64,000 bases of DNA from JAOUEA01 sp038249195. Its GTDB lineage: Bacteria; Actinomycetota; UBA4738; HRBIN12. Below the pieces are notes generated by a model. That model saw only the letters and a program-made list of their open reading frames with translations, was not told the origin of the DNA and ran no database searches. A program made the translations under genes and the position numbers. This document shows positions 15,679-24,631 of this stretch, piece by piece (position 1 is the stretch's first letter; each line of letters starts with the position of its first letter). The stretch spans positions 248,001-312,000 of the forward strand of contig JBBRWM010000001.1 of the NCBI GenBank assembly GCA_038249195.1. The letters run 5' to 3'.

Positions 15679-18566
15679 CCCGAGGGCGTTGGGCTCGCCG
15701 ACGGGCTCGGCGCCGCCGAGGGGCTTGCACCCCCCGTGGGCTTGCCCGCCTCCTTGGTGGCCAGATCGTTGGCCTGCTGGACCAGGTCCTGGGCGGTCGC
15801 GAGCTCGCTCTGGTACGTACCGAGCTCGCCGGCCTTGAGGGCTGTGTCGGCGGCCTGGAAATGCTGGAGCGCCTGCCCGAGCAGATTCGCCACCTGGTCC
15901 GCGACGTTACCGGGTCCCCCTCCTCCGCCGTTGTCGGGAACCTGCCCGGACACGGAGTTGGCCAAGGCCTGCTGGATGGTGTCGCCCAGGCCGATCGCCG
16001 CCCCGTTGGCGACGATCACGCGCTTGAGCTCCGGCACCGCGGTGGATTGGCTCGACCGCACGAAGATCGGCTGCACGTAGATGAACGAGTTCTCGATGGG
16101 GATCACCAGGAAATCGCCGAACTGGACCCCGGAGCCGCCCTGGCCCAACAGCGTGCGTTCAGCGGAGAACTGGGGGTTCTGATTGATGCGCGAGAACACC
16201 TGCGCGGGCCCGTCGATGTTCACGCCCGTGGGGAACTGGAACGCCACCATCTGCCCGTAGTTCGCGGGGTCCGAATCCGCGGCCATCCATGACACCATGT
16301 TCTGGCGGCCTTCGGGCACGAACGGCAGGATGAGCTGGAACCGCTCGGTGTCCTGCCCGGGCACCTTCATCAAGACGTAGTAGGGCCGCAGCGCGGGGCC
16401 GCTGCTGCCCACGGTCTCCGAGGCCGTCGCGAGCGTGGGGTCGGCGGGGATCTGCCAGAAGTCCTGCTTCTGGTAGAAGACCGACGGGTCCGTCACGTGG
16501 TAGTTGGCGAACTGCGTGGCCTGCACCTGGAACAGGTTCTCCGGATAGCGGAAGTGGTCGATGATCTCCTGGGGAGCCTGGTCTCGCGGCGTGAAGAGAC
16601 CCGGGAATGCGTTGGACCAGGCCTGGATGATCGGATCGCTGAGGTCCGCGTAGTAGTTCATCTTGCCCGTGTAGGCGTCCACGACCACCTTGACGGAGTT
16701 CCGCATGTAGTTGGCGCCGCCGGTCAGGCCGCCGGCGTCGCTGTTGGCCTGCGTCGCCCCCGCCAGGTCGATGTTCTCCGAGTAGGGGTATTCGTCCGTG
16801 GTCGTGTAGGCGTCCCAGATCCACTTGAGCCCGTCGGGCTCGATCACGAGGTACGGGTCCGAATCGAAGGTCAGGAACGGGGCCGCGCGGGGGACGCGCT
16901 GGGCCAGATCACGGTAGATCATGATCCGGCTCGAGGGTTGGATCTGGTCGGAGATCAACAGGTTCACGTCGCGGAAGCGCCAGGCGAAGAGCGCCCGCTG
17001 CAGCGTGTTGCCCATGGGGATGCCGCCGCTGCCGGTGTACGGCACTGAAGGGGCGCCCTCGAAGTTGAGTTCGGGGGTCTTCGAGTTCACGATCACGAAG
17101 GCGGCGTCGCCCGGCACGCCCTCGCCGTAGTACAGCGCGTTCAGCTCCTGCGGGGACACGGTCGGGCCGATGCCGGCCGGTGGGATGTTGCTCGTCGTGA
17201 AGACCGGCGCTCCCTCGGTGGTGGCGGCGTTCACCTGCGCGGCCACCGCGCCGTACCCGTGCGTGTAGACGAGGTGCTGGTTCTGCCAGGTGCCGCCACT
17301 GCTCGGGATCCCGTCCTGTGAGACTTCCCGCCCCGAGACCATCTGGACCCGCTCCTCGCCGTTGATCTTGTATCGATCGACGTCGACGTCGAGGAAGTCG
17401 TAGTACTGACGGATCCGCTGCAGGGACTTGAAGTTCTCGCCCAGGATCGGCGGGCGCCACACCCGCACGTTGTCGACCGTGGGCTGGTTGTTGCGGATGT
17501 CCTGTGCCGAGACATTCACATCCACCTGCCGGTTCGACTTGAAATCGATCGTGTCCAGCCCGAACGCCGTCCGTGTAGCTTCAATGTTGTCCTTGATGTA
17601 GGGCTCTTCTTGCTGGAACTCCTGCGGAGCCACCCGGAAGCGCTGCACGAATGCCGGGTAGGCAGTTCCGAGCAGCACCGACACGATGGCGAGGAGACCC
17701 ACCGCGATGATGGGCAGCGCCCACACCCGCAACCTGATGTTCGCGAAGAACAGCAGCGCGCAGATCACCGCGACGATCATCAGGAGCTTGAGCGCGGGCA
17801 GCTCTGCGTTGACGTCGGTGTACGACGCCCCCTCCACCACGCCGCGCGGCGACGTCAACAGGTCGAACCGGCCGAGGTAGTAGCCCCAGGCCTTCACGAG
17901 CATGATCAGGCCCAACAGCACGGACAGGTGTGCCTGGACGGCCGGGTCCACCTTCTGCCGAAGGCCTCCCGGCGCCTGCGGCTGGATGCCGCCCCACAGG
18001 AAGTGAGCGATGGCGACCAGGAAGGTCACGCCCACGAGCACGGAGAAGAGCCAACCCTGGAGGAAGCGGAGCCACGGGAGCGAGAAGACGTAGAAGGCGG
18101 GATCGCGCCCGAACAGGGGATCGGGATGGCCGAACGTGATGCCGGCGGAGTTCTTCCACAGCAGATACGTTTGCCACTGCCCCGAGACACCGATGCCGAC
18201 CAGCAGGGCGAGCACGGCCGCGCCCACCGGCAAGATCCAGCGCAGGTACGGTTCGAAGCTCTGACGGATCCGCTCAACCACCTCCTGATCCGGCGTGAGG
18301 GCCCGCGTGGTGGGCGAGAAACGCCGAACGATGACGAGGTTGACGTACAGGAGCGCGAAGAACACGACGCCGAAGACGAGCCCCAACACCACCTTCGTCC
18401 GCAAGGTGGTCCAGAACACCGAGGTGAAGTCGAGTTCCCGGTACCACAGCAGATCGACGTAGAACTGGGACATGAAGGTGAACAGCACCGCCAACAGGAC
18501 AACGGCGATGATCACGTACGCAGGCCAGCGCCGCCGTTTCGGGAACGCCATGCGGACGCTCGACAT
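15675..18566 (-). CDS. UPF0182 family membrane protein
   Basis: A 963-residue protein. About seven hydrophobic segments fall within the first 340 residues (starting with YVIIAVVLLAVLFTFMSQFY), followed by a large extracytoplasmic domain, a coiled-coil-like segment near the end and a Pro/Ser/Ala-rich tail (GGASPSAAPSPSASPTPSG). Sequence blocks such as LWYRELDFTSVFWT and YGEGVPGDAAFVIVN are typical of the actinobacterial UPF0182 family. Its function is not established; membrane location is certain from the sequence. An alternative start is the Met at residue 6. Confidence 0.92.
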   Translation of the reverse strand: MSSVRMAFPKRRRWPAYVIIAVVLLAVLFTFMSQFYVDLLWYRELDFTSVFWTTLRTKVVLGLVFGVVFFALLYVNLVIVRRFSPTTRALTPDQEVVERIRQSFEPYLRWILPVGAAVLALLVGIGVSGQWQTYLLWKNSAGITFGHPDPLFGRDPAFYVFSLPWLRFLQGWLFSVLVGVTFLVAIAHFLWGGIQPQAPGGLRQKVDPAVQAHLSVLLGLIMLVKAWGYYLGRFDLLTSPRGVVEGASYTDVNAELPALKLLMIVAVICALLFFANIRLRVWALPIIAVGLLAIVSVLLGTAYPAFVQRFRVAPQEFQQEEPYIKDNIEATRTAFGLDTIDFKSNRQVDVNVSAQDIRNNQPTVDNVRVWRPPILGENFKSLQRIRQYYDFLDVDVDRYKINGEERVQMVSGREVSQDGIPSSGGTWQNQHLVYTHGYGAVAAQVNAATTEGAPVFTTSNIPPAGIGPTVSPQELNALYYGEGVPGDAAFVIVNSKTPELNFEGAPSVPYTGSGGIPMGNTLQRALFAWRFRDVNLLISDQIQPSSRIMIYRDLAQRVPRAAPFLTFDSDPYLVIEPDGLKWIWDAYTTTDEYPYSENIDLAGATQANSDAGGLTGGANYMRNSVKVVVDAYTGKMNYYADLSDPIIQAWSNAFPGLFTPRDQAPQEIIDHFRYPENLFQVQATQFANYHVTDPSVFYQKQDFWQIPADPTLATASETVGSSGPALRPYYVLMKVPGQDTERFQLILPFVPEGRQNMVSWMAADSDPANYGQMVAFQFPTGVNIDGPAQVFSRINQNPQFSAERTLLGQGGSGVQFGDFLVIPIENSFIYVQPIFVRSSQSTAVPELKRVIVANGAAIGLGDTIQQALANSVSGQVPDNGGGGGPGNVADQVANLLGQALQHFQAADTALKAGELGTYQSELATAQDLVQQANDLATKEAGKPTGGASPSAAPSPSASPTPSG

Positions 18567-18652
18567 CGTGCGGTGGGTCCTCCCTGCGTTGGTCGGCGTC
18601 TGGGTCGGCGCCCGGCCAGCCTAGCGCATGCCGTCCGGTTCGAGGCGGCCGC

Positions 18653-19639
18653 TCACGTGCGCGCCGACAATGCGTCGACGGCTTCTTGGAACGTGGCGAC
18701 CGATACCAGGCGCATGTCGCCCGTGTCGACTCCGGCCAGCTCGGCCATGTTGTCCTTGGGGACCAGGAAGATCGATGCGCCCGCCCGCTCGGCGGCCACC
18801 ACCTTGTCCGTGATGCCGCCGATCGCGCCCACCGTGCCCTGCGGGTCGATGGTGCCCGTCCCGGCGATCGTCCGACCCTGGGTGAGATCGCCGGGCGTGA
18901 GCTCGTCGTAGAGGCCCAAGGCGAACATGAGACCCGCCGAGGGTCCGCCCACGTCGCCGCTGGAGATCTCTACGCCGAACGGGAAGGCGTTGACGATCGA
19001 GATCCCGACCAACGGCCGATCGGCGCCCGGGCACCGACCCTTCGTCAGCTCCACGTCGTGCGTTTCGCCGGCAGCCTGCACGCGGAAATCGATGCGCCGC
19101 CCCGGCCGGGCGGCGTCGAGCAGCTTGGACGCGTCCTTGGCCGAGGCGATCTCGTGGTCGTCGATCGCCACGATGGTGTCCCCCGCGTACAGCTTTCCAT
19201 CCGCGGGGCACCCCGGCCCGGTGACCTCGATGAGGGCGCCCGCGCCGTGATCCTTCGGGTAGCCCACGAGGTCGGCGAGCACGACGTACGTGGCGTCGAT
19301 CTTGCTCTGATCCATCTGCGAAACAGCTCGGCGCTGTTCGGCCACCACGCCTTGGCCCGGCGGGTACAAGATCGTCTTGCTGACGACGGCCTTATGAGGG
19401 TCCGCCCACGCCACCAGCGCCTGCAGCGGCGTCACTTGGTACCAACGCACGGTGGTCATGATGAGCTTGCCCGTCGATGGATAACGCACGTGGCCCTGCA
19501 CATCGATGAGCGGCGTCACCTCGCGCGCGGGGCCGGGTCCCACCGCGTAGTACGGCAGTCGCATGTAGGCCCCCACGAAGATCAGCCCGAGGACCAGGGT
19601 GAACGCGGCGATCTTGAGGAAGCGCTTCATTGGGAACAT
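18653..19639 (-). CDS. PDZ domain, Lon-like serine protease (YlbL type)
   Basis: A 328-residue membrane-anchored protein. An N-terminal transmembrane helix (FLKIAAFTLVLGLIFVGAYM) is followed by a region with LIDVQGHVRYPSTGKL, a PDZ domain at about residues 135-205 (GDTIVAIDDHEIASAKD), and a Lon-type proteolytic domain whose catalytic Ser is in GGPSAGLMFAL (about 234) and Lys in GGITDKVVAAE (about 279). Both dyad residues are kept. The family is widespread in Gram-positive bacteria; substrates are mostly unknown. The start could also be the Met three codons downstream (MKRFLKIA), since neither has a strong ribosome binding site. Confidence 0.9.
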   Translation of the reverse strand: MFPMKRFLKIAAFTLVLGLIFVGAYMRLPYYAVGPGPAREVTPLIDVQGHVRYPSTGKLIMTTVRWYQVTPLQALVAWADPHKAVVSKTILYPPGQGVVAEQRRAVSQMDQSKIDATYVVLADLVGYPKDHGAGALIEVTGPGCPADGKLYAGDTIVAIDDHEIASAKDASKLLDAARPGRRIDFRVQAAGETHDVELTKGRCPGADRPLVGISIVNAFPFGVEISSGDVGGPSAGLMFALGLYDELTPGDLTQGRTIAGTGTIDPQGTVGAIGGITDKVVAAERAGASIFLVPKDNMAELAGVDTGDMRLVSVATFQEAVDALSART

Positions 19640-19739
19640 CCGATGCTACCGGGGTGGCCTGGCTCGGGATGGGTCGGCTCGATTGCCTTCTCCCCGAGGC
19701 CCGGTGGGACTAGGCTCTCGGGGCGCCGAGAGGAGTTCG

Positions 19740-20078
19740 ATGCTGGAGTACCTGTTGGTTCTACTGGTGGCCGGCGGCGTGGGCTATGGCGTGTACTGGC
19801 TCGCGCTGAGGTGGGGTCCCGGCGCCGACCCCGTGGTCCCGGCCGACGTCGGCGAATGGGACGGGTCCGAGGCTCCGCCCGACGCGATGCGCGTGGACCC
19901 GGCCCCCCGCGGCGCCTACGTGCCGATCGCGGCGGGGCCGCTTTCGTGGCAATCACGGCTCAGCGGCATCCTCGGCCTCGCGGTCGCCGTGGCGGTGGCC
20001 GCCGTCGGCTCGGCCTTCGCGCTGTACGCCGTGGGCCAGCTGATCGCGCGGATGCTGCGATCGAGCGCGGCGGGATAG
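19740..20078 (+). CDS. small two-helix membrane protein
   Basis: A 112-residue protein with one hydrophobic helix at the start (LEYLLVLLVAGGVGYGVYWL) and a second near the C-terminus (GILGLAVAVAVAAVGSAFAL), joined by a polar, acidic loop. The ATG at 19740 is preceded by GAGAGGAGTTCG, a good ribosome binding site, and the upstream part of the open frame is not protein-like. It sits between the divergent PDZ protease gene and the convergent mreB gene. I do not recognise a family. Confidence 0.65.
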   Translation: MLEYLLVLLVAGGVGYGVYWLALRWGPGADPVVPADVGEWDGSEAPPDAMRVDPAPRGAYVPIAAGPLSWQSRLSGILGLAVAVAVAAVGSAFALYAVGQLIARMLRSSAAG

Positions 20079-20097
20079 TCGCGCCCTCCGATCCGGC

Positions 20098-21105
20098 CTA
20101 CCTGCGGCGCACCAGCTGGAACGCTGAACGGTAGTCGTCGAGGTGCTCGAGCATGTGCCCGGCTCCGAGGACGACCGTCTCCAGCGGCTGTTCCGTGACG
20201 TGGACCGGCACCTCGCATTCCTGGGCCAGGAGCATGTCGAGCCCGCGCAACAGGCTCCCACCGCCCGTGAGGAACATCCCCGTTTCCAGCACGTCGTGGG
20301 TGAGCTCCGGGGGCGCCTCCGACAGGCATCGCCGGGCGGCCTCTACGATGCCGCCGATCGGGGCGTCCATCGCCTGGCGCACCTCGTCCTCGGTGATCTT
20401 CACCTCGACGGTGTTGCCTCCCGAAAGCTCACGTCCGATCACGACTGCCGCCTTGCCCACGGGCGACGGGAACGCCGACCCGATGGCGATCTTGATCTCC
20501 TCGGCCGCCTTCTCACCGATCACGACCCCGTAGCCCACCCGGATGTGATCGCGGATGGCCGCATCGAGGTCGAAGCCTCCTACCGTGACGGCGTGCCCGC
20601 TCACCACGCCGCCCATGGAGACCACGGCCATCTCGGAACGGCCGCCGCCGATGTCCACGACGAGGTTGCCCACCGGCTCGTGAACGGGCAGCCCAGCACC
20701 GATCGCGGCTGCCAGCGGCTCCTCGACCAGCGTCACCGCTCGGGCGCCGGCGAACCGGATGGCCTCCTCGATGGCGCGCCGCTCGACCTCGGAGCTGAGG
20801 GAGGACACGCACACGAGTACGCGGGGGCGGCTGAATCGCGCGAACCCAACCTTGCGGAGCACCACCTGCAGCATCCGTTGCGTGATGTCGAACTCCGTCA
20901 TGGTGCCCGCCCGGAGCGGCCGTACCGCCACGACGTTGCCCGCGTCGCCCCCGATCATGCGCCAGGCGTCCTCCCCCATCGCTGAGACCTCGCCCGTGGC
21001 GCCGTTCACCGCCACGACGGTGGGCTCGTCGAACACGACACCGGCGCCCATGCGATACACGAGCGTGTTCGCCGTGCCGAGGTCGATCGCCAGGTCGCGG
21101 CCCAT
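20098..21105 (-). CDS. mreB: MreB-like bacterial actin
   Basis: A 335-residue member of the MreB/Mbl group: phosphate 1 motif AIDLGTANTLVY, phosphate 2 motif VVDIGGGRSEMAVVSMGG and the adenosine motif FLTGGGSLLRGLD are all present, as is the EEPLAAAIGAGLPV connecting segment. It should form membrane-associated filaments guiding lateral cell-wall synthesis, which suggests a rod-shaped cell. Unlike usual mre loci there is no mreC or mreD next to it; the gene follows moaE directly (moaE TAG immediately before its ATG). Confidence 0.92.
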   Translation of the reverse strand: MGRDLAIDLGTANTLVYRMGAGVVFDEPTVVAVNGATGEVSAMGEDAWRMIGGDAGNVVAVRPLRAGTMTEFDITQRMLQVVLRKVGFARFSRPRVLVCVSSLSSEVERRAIEEAIRFAGARAVTLVEEPLAAAIGAGLPVHEPVGNLVVDIGGGRSEMAVVSMGGVVSGHAVTVGGFDLDAAIRDHIRVGYGVVIGEKAAEEIKIAIGSAFPSPVGKAAVVIGRELSGGNTVEVKITEDEVRQAMDAPIGGIVEAARRCLSEAPPELTHDVLETGMFLTGGGSLLRGLDMLLAQECEVPVHVTEQPLETVVLGAGHMLEHLDDYRSAFQLVRRR

Positions 21106-21531
21106 CTAGCTCCCCATCACCCAATGGGCATCGCCGTCGACGAGCGCCTCCTTCTTCCAGATGGGCACGTCCTCCTTGAGCCGCTCGATGCCTTGGCGGC
21201 AGGCGTCGAAGGCCTCGGACCGGTGGGACGCGCTCGCTGCGACCACGACGCTCGTCTCCCCCACGGCGAGTGCTCCGGTTCGGTGCAGGATCGCGATCTT
21301 CCGGGCGGGCCAACGGCCGAAGATCTCCTCGGCGATCTCGGCGAGCCGCTTCGCGGCGAGCTCGTCCCACGCCTCGTAGGTGAGCCCGGTCACGTCCCCT
21401 TCGGACGAGTGATCGCGGACGGTGCCCAGGAACGCGCACGTGCCGCCCACGCCGGGATCGGCCACGAACGCGAGGGCCTCGTCGACGGAGAGCGGCTCGG
21501 GCGTGATGCGCACGAGGAGCCGGTCGGACAC
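21106..21531 (-). CDS. moaE: molybdopterin synthase catalytic subunit MoaE
   Basis: A 141-residue protein with the MoaE pattern: CAFLGTVRDHSSEGDVTGLTYEAW at about 32-55, a middle HRTGALAVGETSVVV, then ASHRSEAFDACR and the catalytic-site lysines in VPIWKKEAL. MoaE inserts sulfur from thiocarboxylated MoaD into cyclic pyranopterin to make molybdopterin. No moaD or other cofactor gene is in the window. It lies immediately upstream of mreB, an arrangement with no obvious functional logic. Confidence 0.95.
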   Translation of the reverse strand: MSDRLLVRITPEPLSVDEALAFVADPGVGGTCAFLGTVRDHSSEGDVTGLTYEAWDELAAKRLAEIAEEIFGRWPARKIAILHRTGALAVGETSVVVAASASHRSEAFDACRQGIERLKEDVPIWKKEALVDGDAHWVMGS

Positions 21532-21557
21532 GAGCTCATCTTACGCATGGTCGTACG

Positions 21558-22748
21558 ATGGCTCGCATGAGCGATGTTCCGCGCGGCTTCGGGCTTCCGT
21601 TCGGCGGCGACCCCGACCTGTTCAAGGACGCACCGCTGTTCCGCGAGCTCCAGCGGGTGATGTCCTCGGCGAGCGGGCCTGTGAACTGGGAGCTCGCGCG
21701 TCAGGTCGGGATCGCGAACGTGGCCGAAGCCGGCGAGGATCGCGCGCCCACCGAGGCGGACCTCCATGGCCTCGAGGCGGCGGCGCGTGTGGCCGAGCTT
21801 CACGTGGCGGAGTTCACGGGGCTCGAACCGCCCTCCGACGTCGCCCCCGTCCGCGTGGTGCGCCGTGCCGAGTGGGTCACGGCGAACGCCGAGAGCATGA
21901 AGGATCTCCTGGACCCGGCGGCCGGACGCATCACGGAGGCGATGGCTCGCGCGTCCGCCGATCAGCTGCCACCCGAGATGGCCGGGATGGGCGGATTCAT
22001 GGCGCAGCTCGGCCCGCTCTTGCTCGGGACCCAGGTGGGCAGCGTGCTGGGCTTCCTGGCGCAGCGCGTGCTGGGCCAGTACGACGTGGCCGTGCCGCGC
22101 AGCGGGCCTGGATCGGTCCTGTTCGTGGTGCCCAACATCGCCGCCTTCGAGCGTGACTGGTCGCTGGACGCAACCGACTTCCGGACCTGGGTGGCGCTGC
22201 ACGAGGTCACCCACCGGTTCGAGTTCTCCCAGCGCTGGGCCCCCGCCCACTTCCGAGCGTTGCTCGACGACTTCCTGTCCACCCTGACGATCGACATGGA
22301 GGGGATGCAGGCACGCCTCGCCACGCTCGACGCCGCGGACCCGGAGTCGCTGCAGTCGCTGATGGCCTCGGAGGAGGGCCTCTTCGGGGCCGAGCTCGAC
22401 GACGAACAGCGCATCAAGCTCGCCCGCGTACAGGCCTTCATGGCGGCGGCGGAGGGCTACGGCGACCACGTGATGCACGCGGTCGGCAGGGAGTTGCTCC
22501 CGTCTTACTCGCGCATCGACGAGGCGATGCGGCGCTACCGAGAAGAGGAGACCGGCGATCCCGTGTTCGAACGGCTGCTCGGGATCGAGATGAAACGCGA
22601 GCAGTACGTGTCCGGGCGTGCGTTCTGCGACGCGGTGGTCTCTCTCACCGATGAGGCCACGCTCGCGCGGATGTGGATATCGGCCGAGGCGATGCCGTCC
22701 CTCCCGGAGGTCTTCGAGCCGCGCCTGTGGCTCGCGCGCACGGTGTGA
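21558..22748 (+). CDS. zinc-dependent metalloprotease, DUF2342 type
   Basis: A 396-residue protein with the gluzincin-type motif HEVTH (in WVALHEVTHRFEF) and a downstream acidic helix with YGDHVMHAVGRELLP that may complete the zinc site. Blocks such as GPVNWELARQVG and GTQVGSVLGFLAQRVLGQYD are characteristic of the actinobacterial family sometimes annotated as a 'zinc-dependent metalloprotease' or coenzyme F420 biosynthesis-associated protein. Proteolytic activity is inferred from the motif, and substrates are unknown. The start may be the third-codon-later Met at 21567 (MSDVPRGFG). Confidence 0.88.
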   Translation: MARMSDVPRGFGLPFGGDPDLFKDAPLFRELQRVMSSASGPVNWELARQVGIANVAEAGEDRAPTEADLHGLEAAARVAELHVAEFTGLEPPSDVAPVRVVRRAEWVTANAESMKDLLDPAAGRITEAMARASADQLPPEMAGMGGFMAQLGPLLLGTQVGSVLGFLAQRVLGQYDVAVPRSGPGSVLFVVPNIAAFERDWSLDATDFRTWVALHEVTHRFEFSQRWAPAHFRALLDDFLSTLTIDMEGMQARLATLDAADPESLQSLMASEEGLFGAELDDEQRIKLARVQAFMAAAEGYGDHVMHAVGRELLPSYSRIDEAMRRYREEETGDPVFERLLGIEMKREQYVSGRAFCDAVVSLTDEATLARMWISAEAMPSLPEVFEPRLWLARTV

Positions 22749-22838
22749 CGGCGTCGCGACGAGCCAGAGCTCTTGACACGTCCTGAAGCAACGCCGCGAC
22801 CTTCTCGTCGATGGAGAAGGTGGGCTGCGCCGTTGCCT

Positions 22839-23905
22839 TCACTTGGTGGCGCCGTAGCCGATGACGAGCGTGTGGTCATCGAACCACTCCGCATCGTGGC
22901 CCACGGCGACCTTCCTGGTCTCCCCGGTCTTGACGCTCAGCACGTAGACCGATCCGCTATCGGTGTAGGAGATCCGCGTGCCATTCGGGACCACCGCAGC
23001 CAGCTGAGGTGTCCACCCCCCACCATCTCTCGTGGCTTGACGGATCGCAGTCCCCAACTCGCGACCCAGAGGCCTTCGCCGGAGAGATCCGTGGCGTTCA
23101 TCGGGGCGAGATACGCGTAGTCGTGGCGAGCCGACGCTTTCCCGTACGCCAAACCGCCCCAGCCGCCGTTGTGCGTGGCGAGCGTTGGCCGCCCACCGGT
23201 GACCGGCACGGTCCACAGATCCCAGGTCAGGTTGCCGCGCTTGATGGTGGGGAGCTGGTAGAGGATGGATCGACCATCCGGTCGGAAGCTCGGGAACGTG
23301 AACCACCAGTCCCATTCCTTCGACTGATCGAAGTTCGTGAGCCGCGCTTGCTGGCCGGTTGCGACATCCACGATGAACAGGCCCCCGAGACTCAGTGAAT
23401 CGCCGTTCCGCCGCTGGTAGAGGAGCTCGGATCCGTCCGGGGACCACTGCGCGCCGTATGCGCTCTGCCCCGTCGGCGTCAAGCTCCGGATCCCCGTGCC
23501 GTCGACGTTCGCAACGTACAAGGGGTCGTCCGCTGTACAGCACGAGCTGAAGGCGATCTTCGTGTAGTCGGGGGACCACGCGTAGTAGGCGGCCGCCATG
23601 GAGCTGATGCTGGCCGGGAGCGGGGTGACCCGCTGCGTGACGAGATCAACCATCGTTCCGGACTCTCCGGGGACCGGGGGCCCTAACGAGGTGCTGGGGA
23701 AACTCGCCGGCGTCACGTCCGTCCCGTTGCGTGCCAGCGCGAACGCGGCGGCCGCTCCGCCGATCAGCACGATCACCACAGCGACCGCTGCGAAGCGCCG
23801 GTTCCGAGCTGCTCGGCGCCGCCTGCGGATCTGTCGATCCTGGGCCCCGGGATCCTGCCGGACCTTCTGCGTCGCCATGCGAAACACCTCCTGCACGTCA
23901 GGCAT
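22839..23905 (-). pseudogene. membrane-anchored TolB-like beta-propeller protein, frameshifted
   Basis: From the ATG at 23905 the product has a basic N-terminus, a transmembrane helix (RFAAVAVVIVLIGGAAAAFA) and WD40/TolB-like repeats (YYAWSPDYTKIAFSS, YGAQWSPDGSELLYQ, TFPSFRPDGRSILYQ). Near 22990 the pattern breaks: the frame reads HLSWLRWS and the expected continuation PNGTRISYTDSGSVYVL is found one base out of frame, finishing at 22839. A single missing base in a short C run (GGTCCCGAATG) explains it. The gene overlaps the sigma gene by eight bases and may be its membrane partner. Either genuine decay or an assembly indel. Confidence 0.7.
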
Positions 23906-24418
23906 CCCGCGCTCCTTCCGCTCTCAGGGCCCGCCGTCCCTGCGTTGCGGGGGACCGAACCGTCGACGGCTGGACGTGCAGGATGTGCGCCGCCTGCCCG
24001 GACGAATATCCGAGCAGGTCCACGAGCAGGAGCGCCGCACGCTGCCTCGGGGTGATCGTGAGGAGCAGCGTGCGGACGTCGGCGCGCATCTCCGCCTCCT
24101 GGAACGCGTCGGGGACCTCCACGGTCGGAACCATCTTCCGAACGCCATGGCGGCTCGGCGACGCCTTAGCCGGAACGCGTTGAGCGCCACCCGGAAGAGG
24201 TAGGCGGTCGGATCTTCGATCCGATCGATCTCACCCCAGCGCTCCCAGAGCTTCAGGAACGCGTCTTGGGTGAGCTCTTCGGCGTCGTGGCGGTTCCCAG
24301 TCACGAAGTACAGAACCTTGAACACCCGTTCACGCTCTTCCTCGAAGAACGTGTCGAATTGGGCCCCTGCTTCGACCTCCCTCGAGGGGAACTCAATGAC
24401 CTTTTCTCCTGCTCGCAC
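23898..24418 (-). pseudogene. ECF sigma factor, frameshifted between regions 2 and 4
   Basis: From the GTG at 24418 the frame gives an N-terminal extension (MRAGEKVIEF) and sigma region 2 (FDTFFEEERERVFKVLYFV, DAEELTQDAFLKLWERWGEI, TAYLFRVALNAFRLRRRR). Around 24130-24170 it changes: the region 4 text (TLLLTITPRQRAALLLVDLL, GYSSGQAAHILHVQPSTVRS) lies in another frame ending at 23898. One indel would restore a normal 170-residue sigma factor. It is followed by a propeller protein gene that also carries a frame change. A broken paralogue of its 5' end occurs at 11508-11615. Confidence 0.75.
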
Positions 24419-24631
24419 GCATCATGGATCCACGAGGCCGATGTTTTGCTCATGCGGGCCGATGAGAAACCTGACGGACGACGTCGGCTCCAACGACACG
24501 AGCACCTCATTCACCCTCGACGGCACGCGGGATGGCAGGTGGCGGGCCAACCAGAACGCGAGCCGCGTGTACGAGCGCGCATGCGCCGCGATAGGTAGCA
24601 TTCCTGATGCCCTTCGACGACGGAATGAAGC

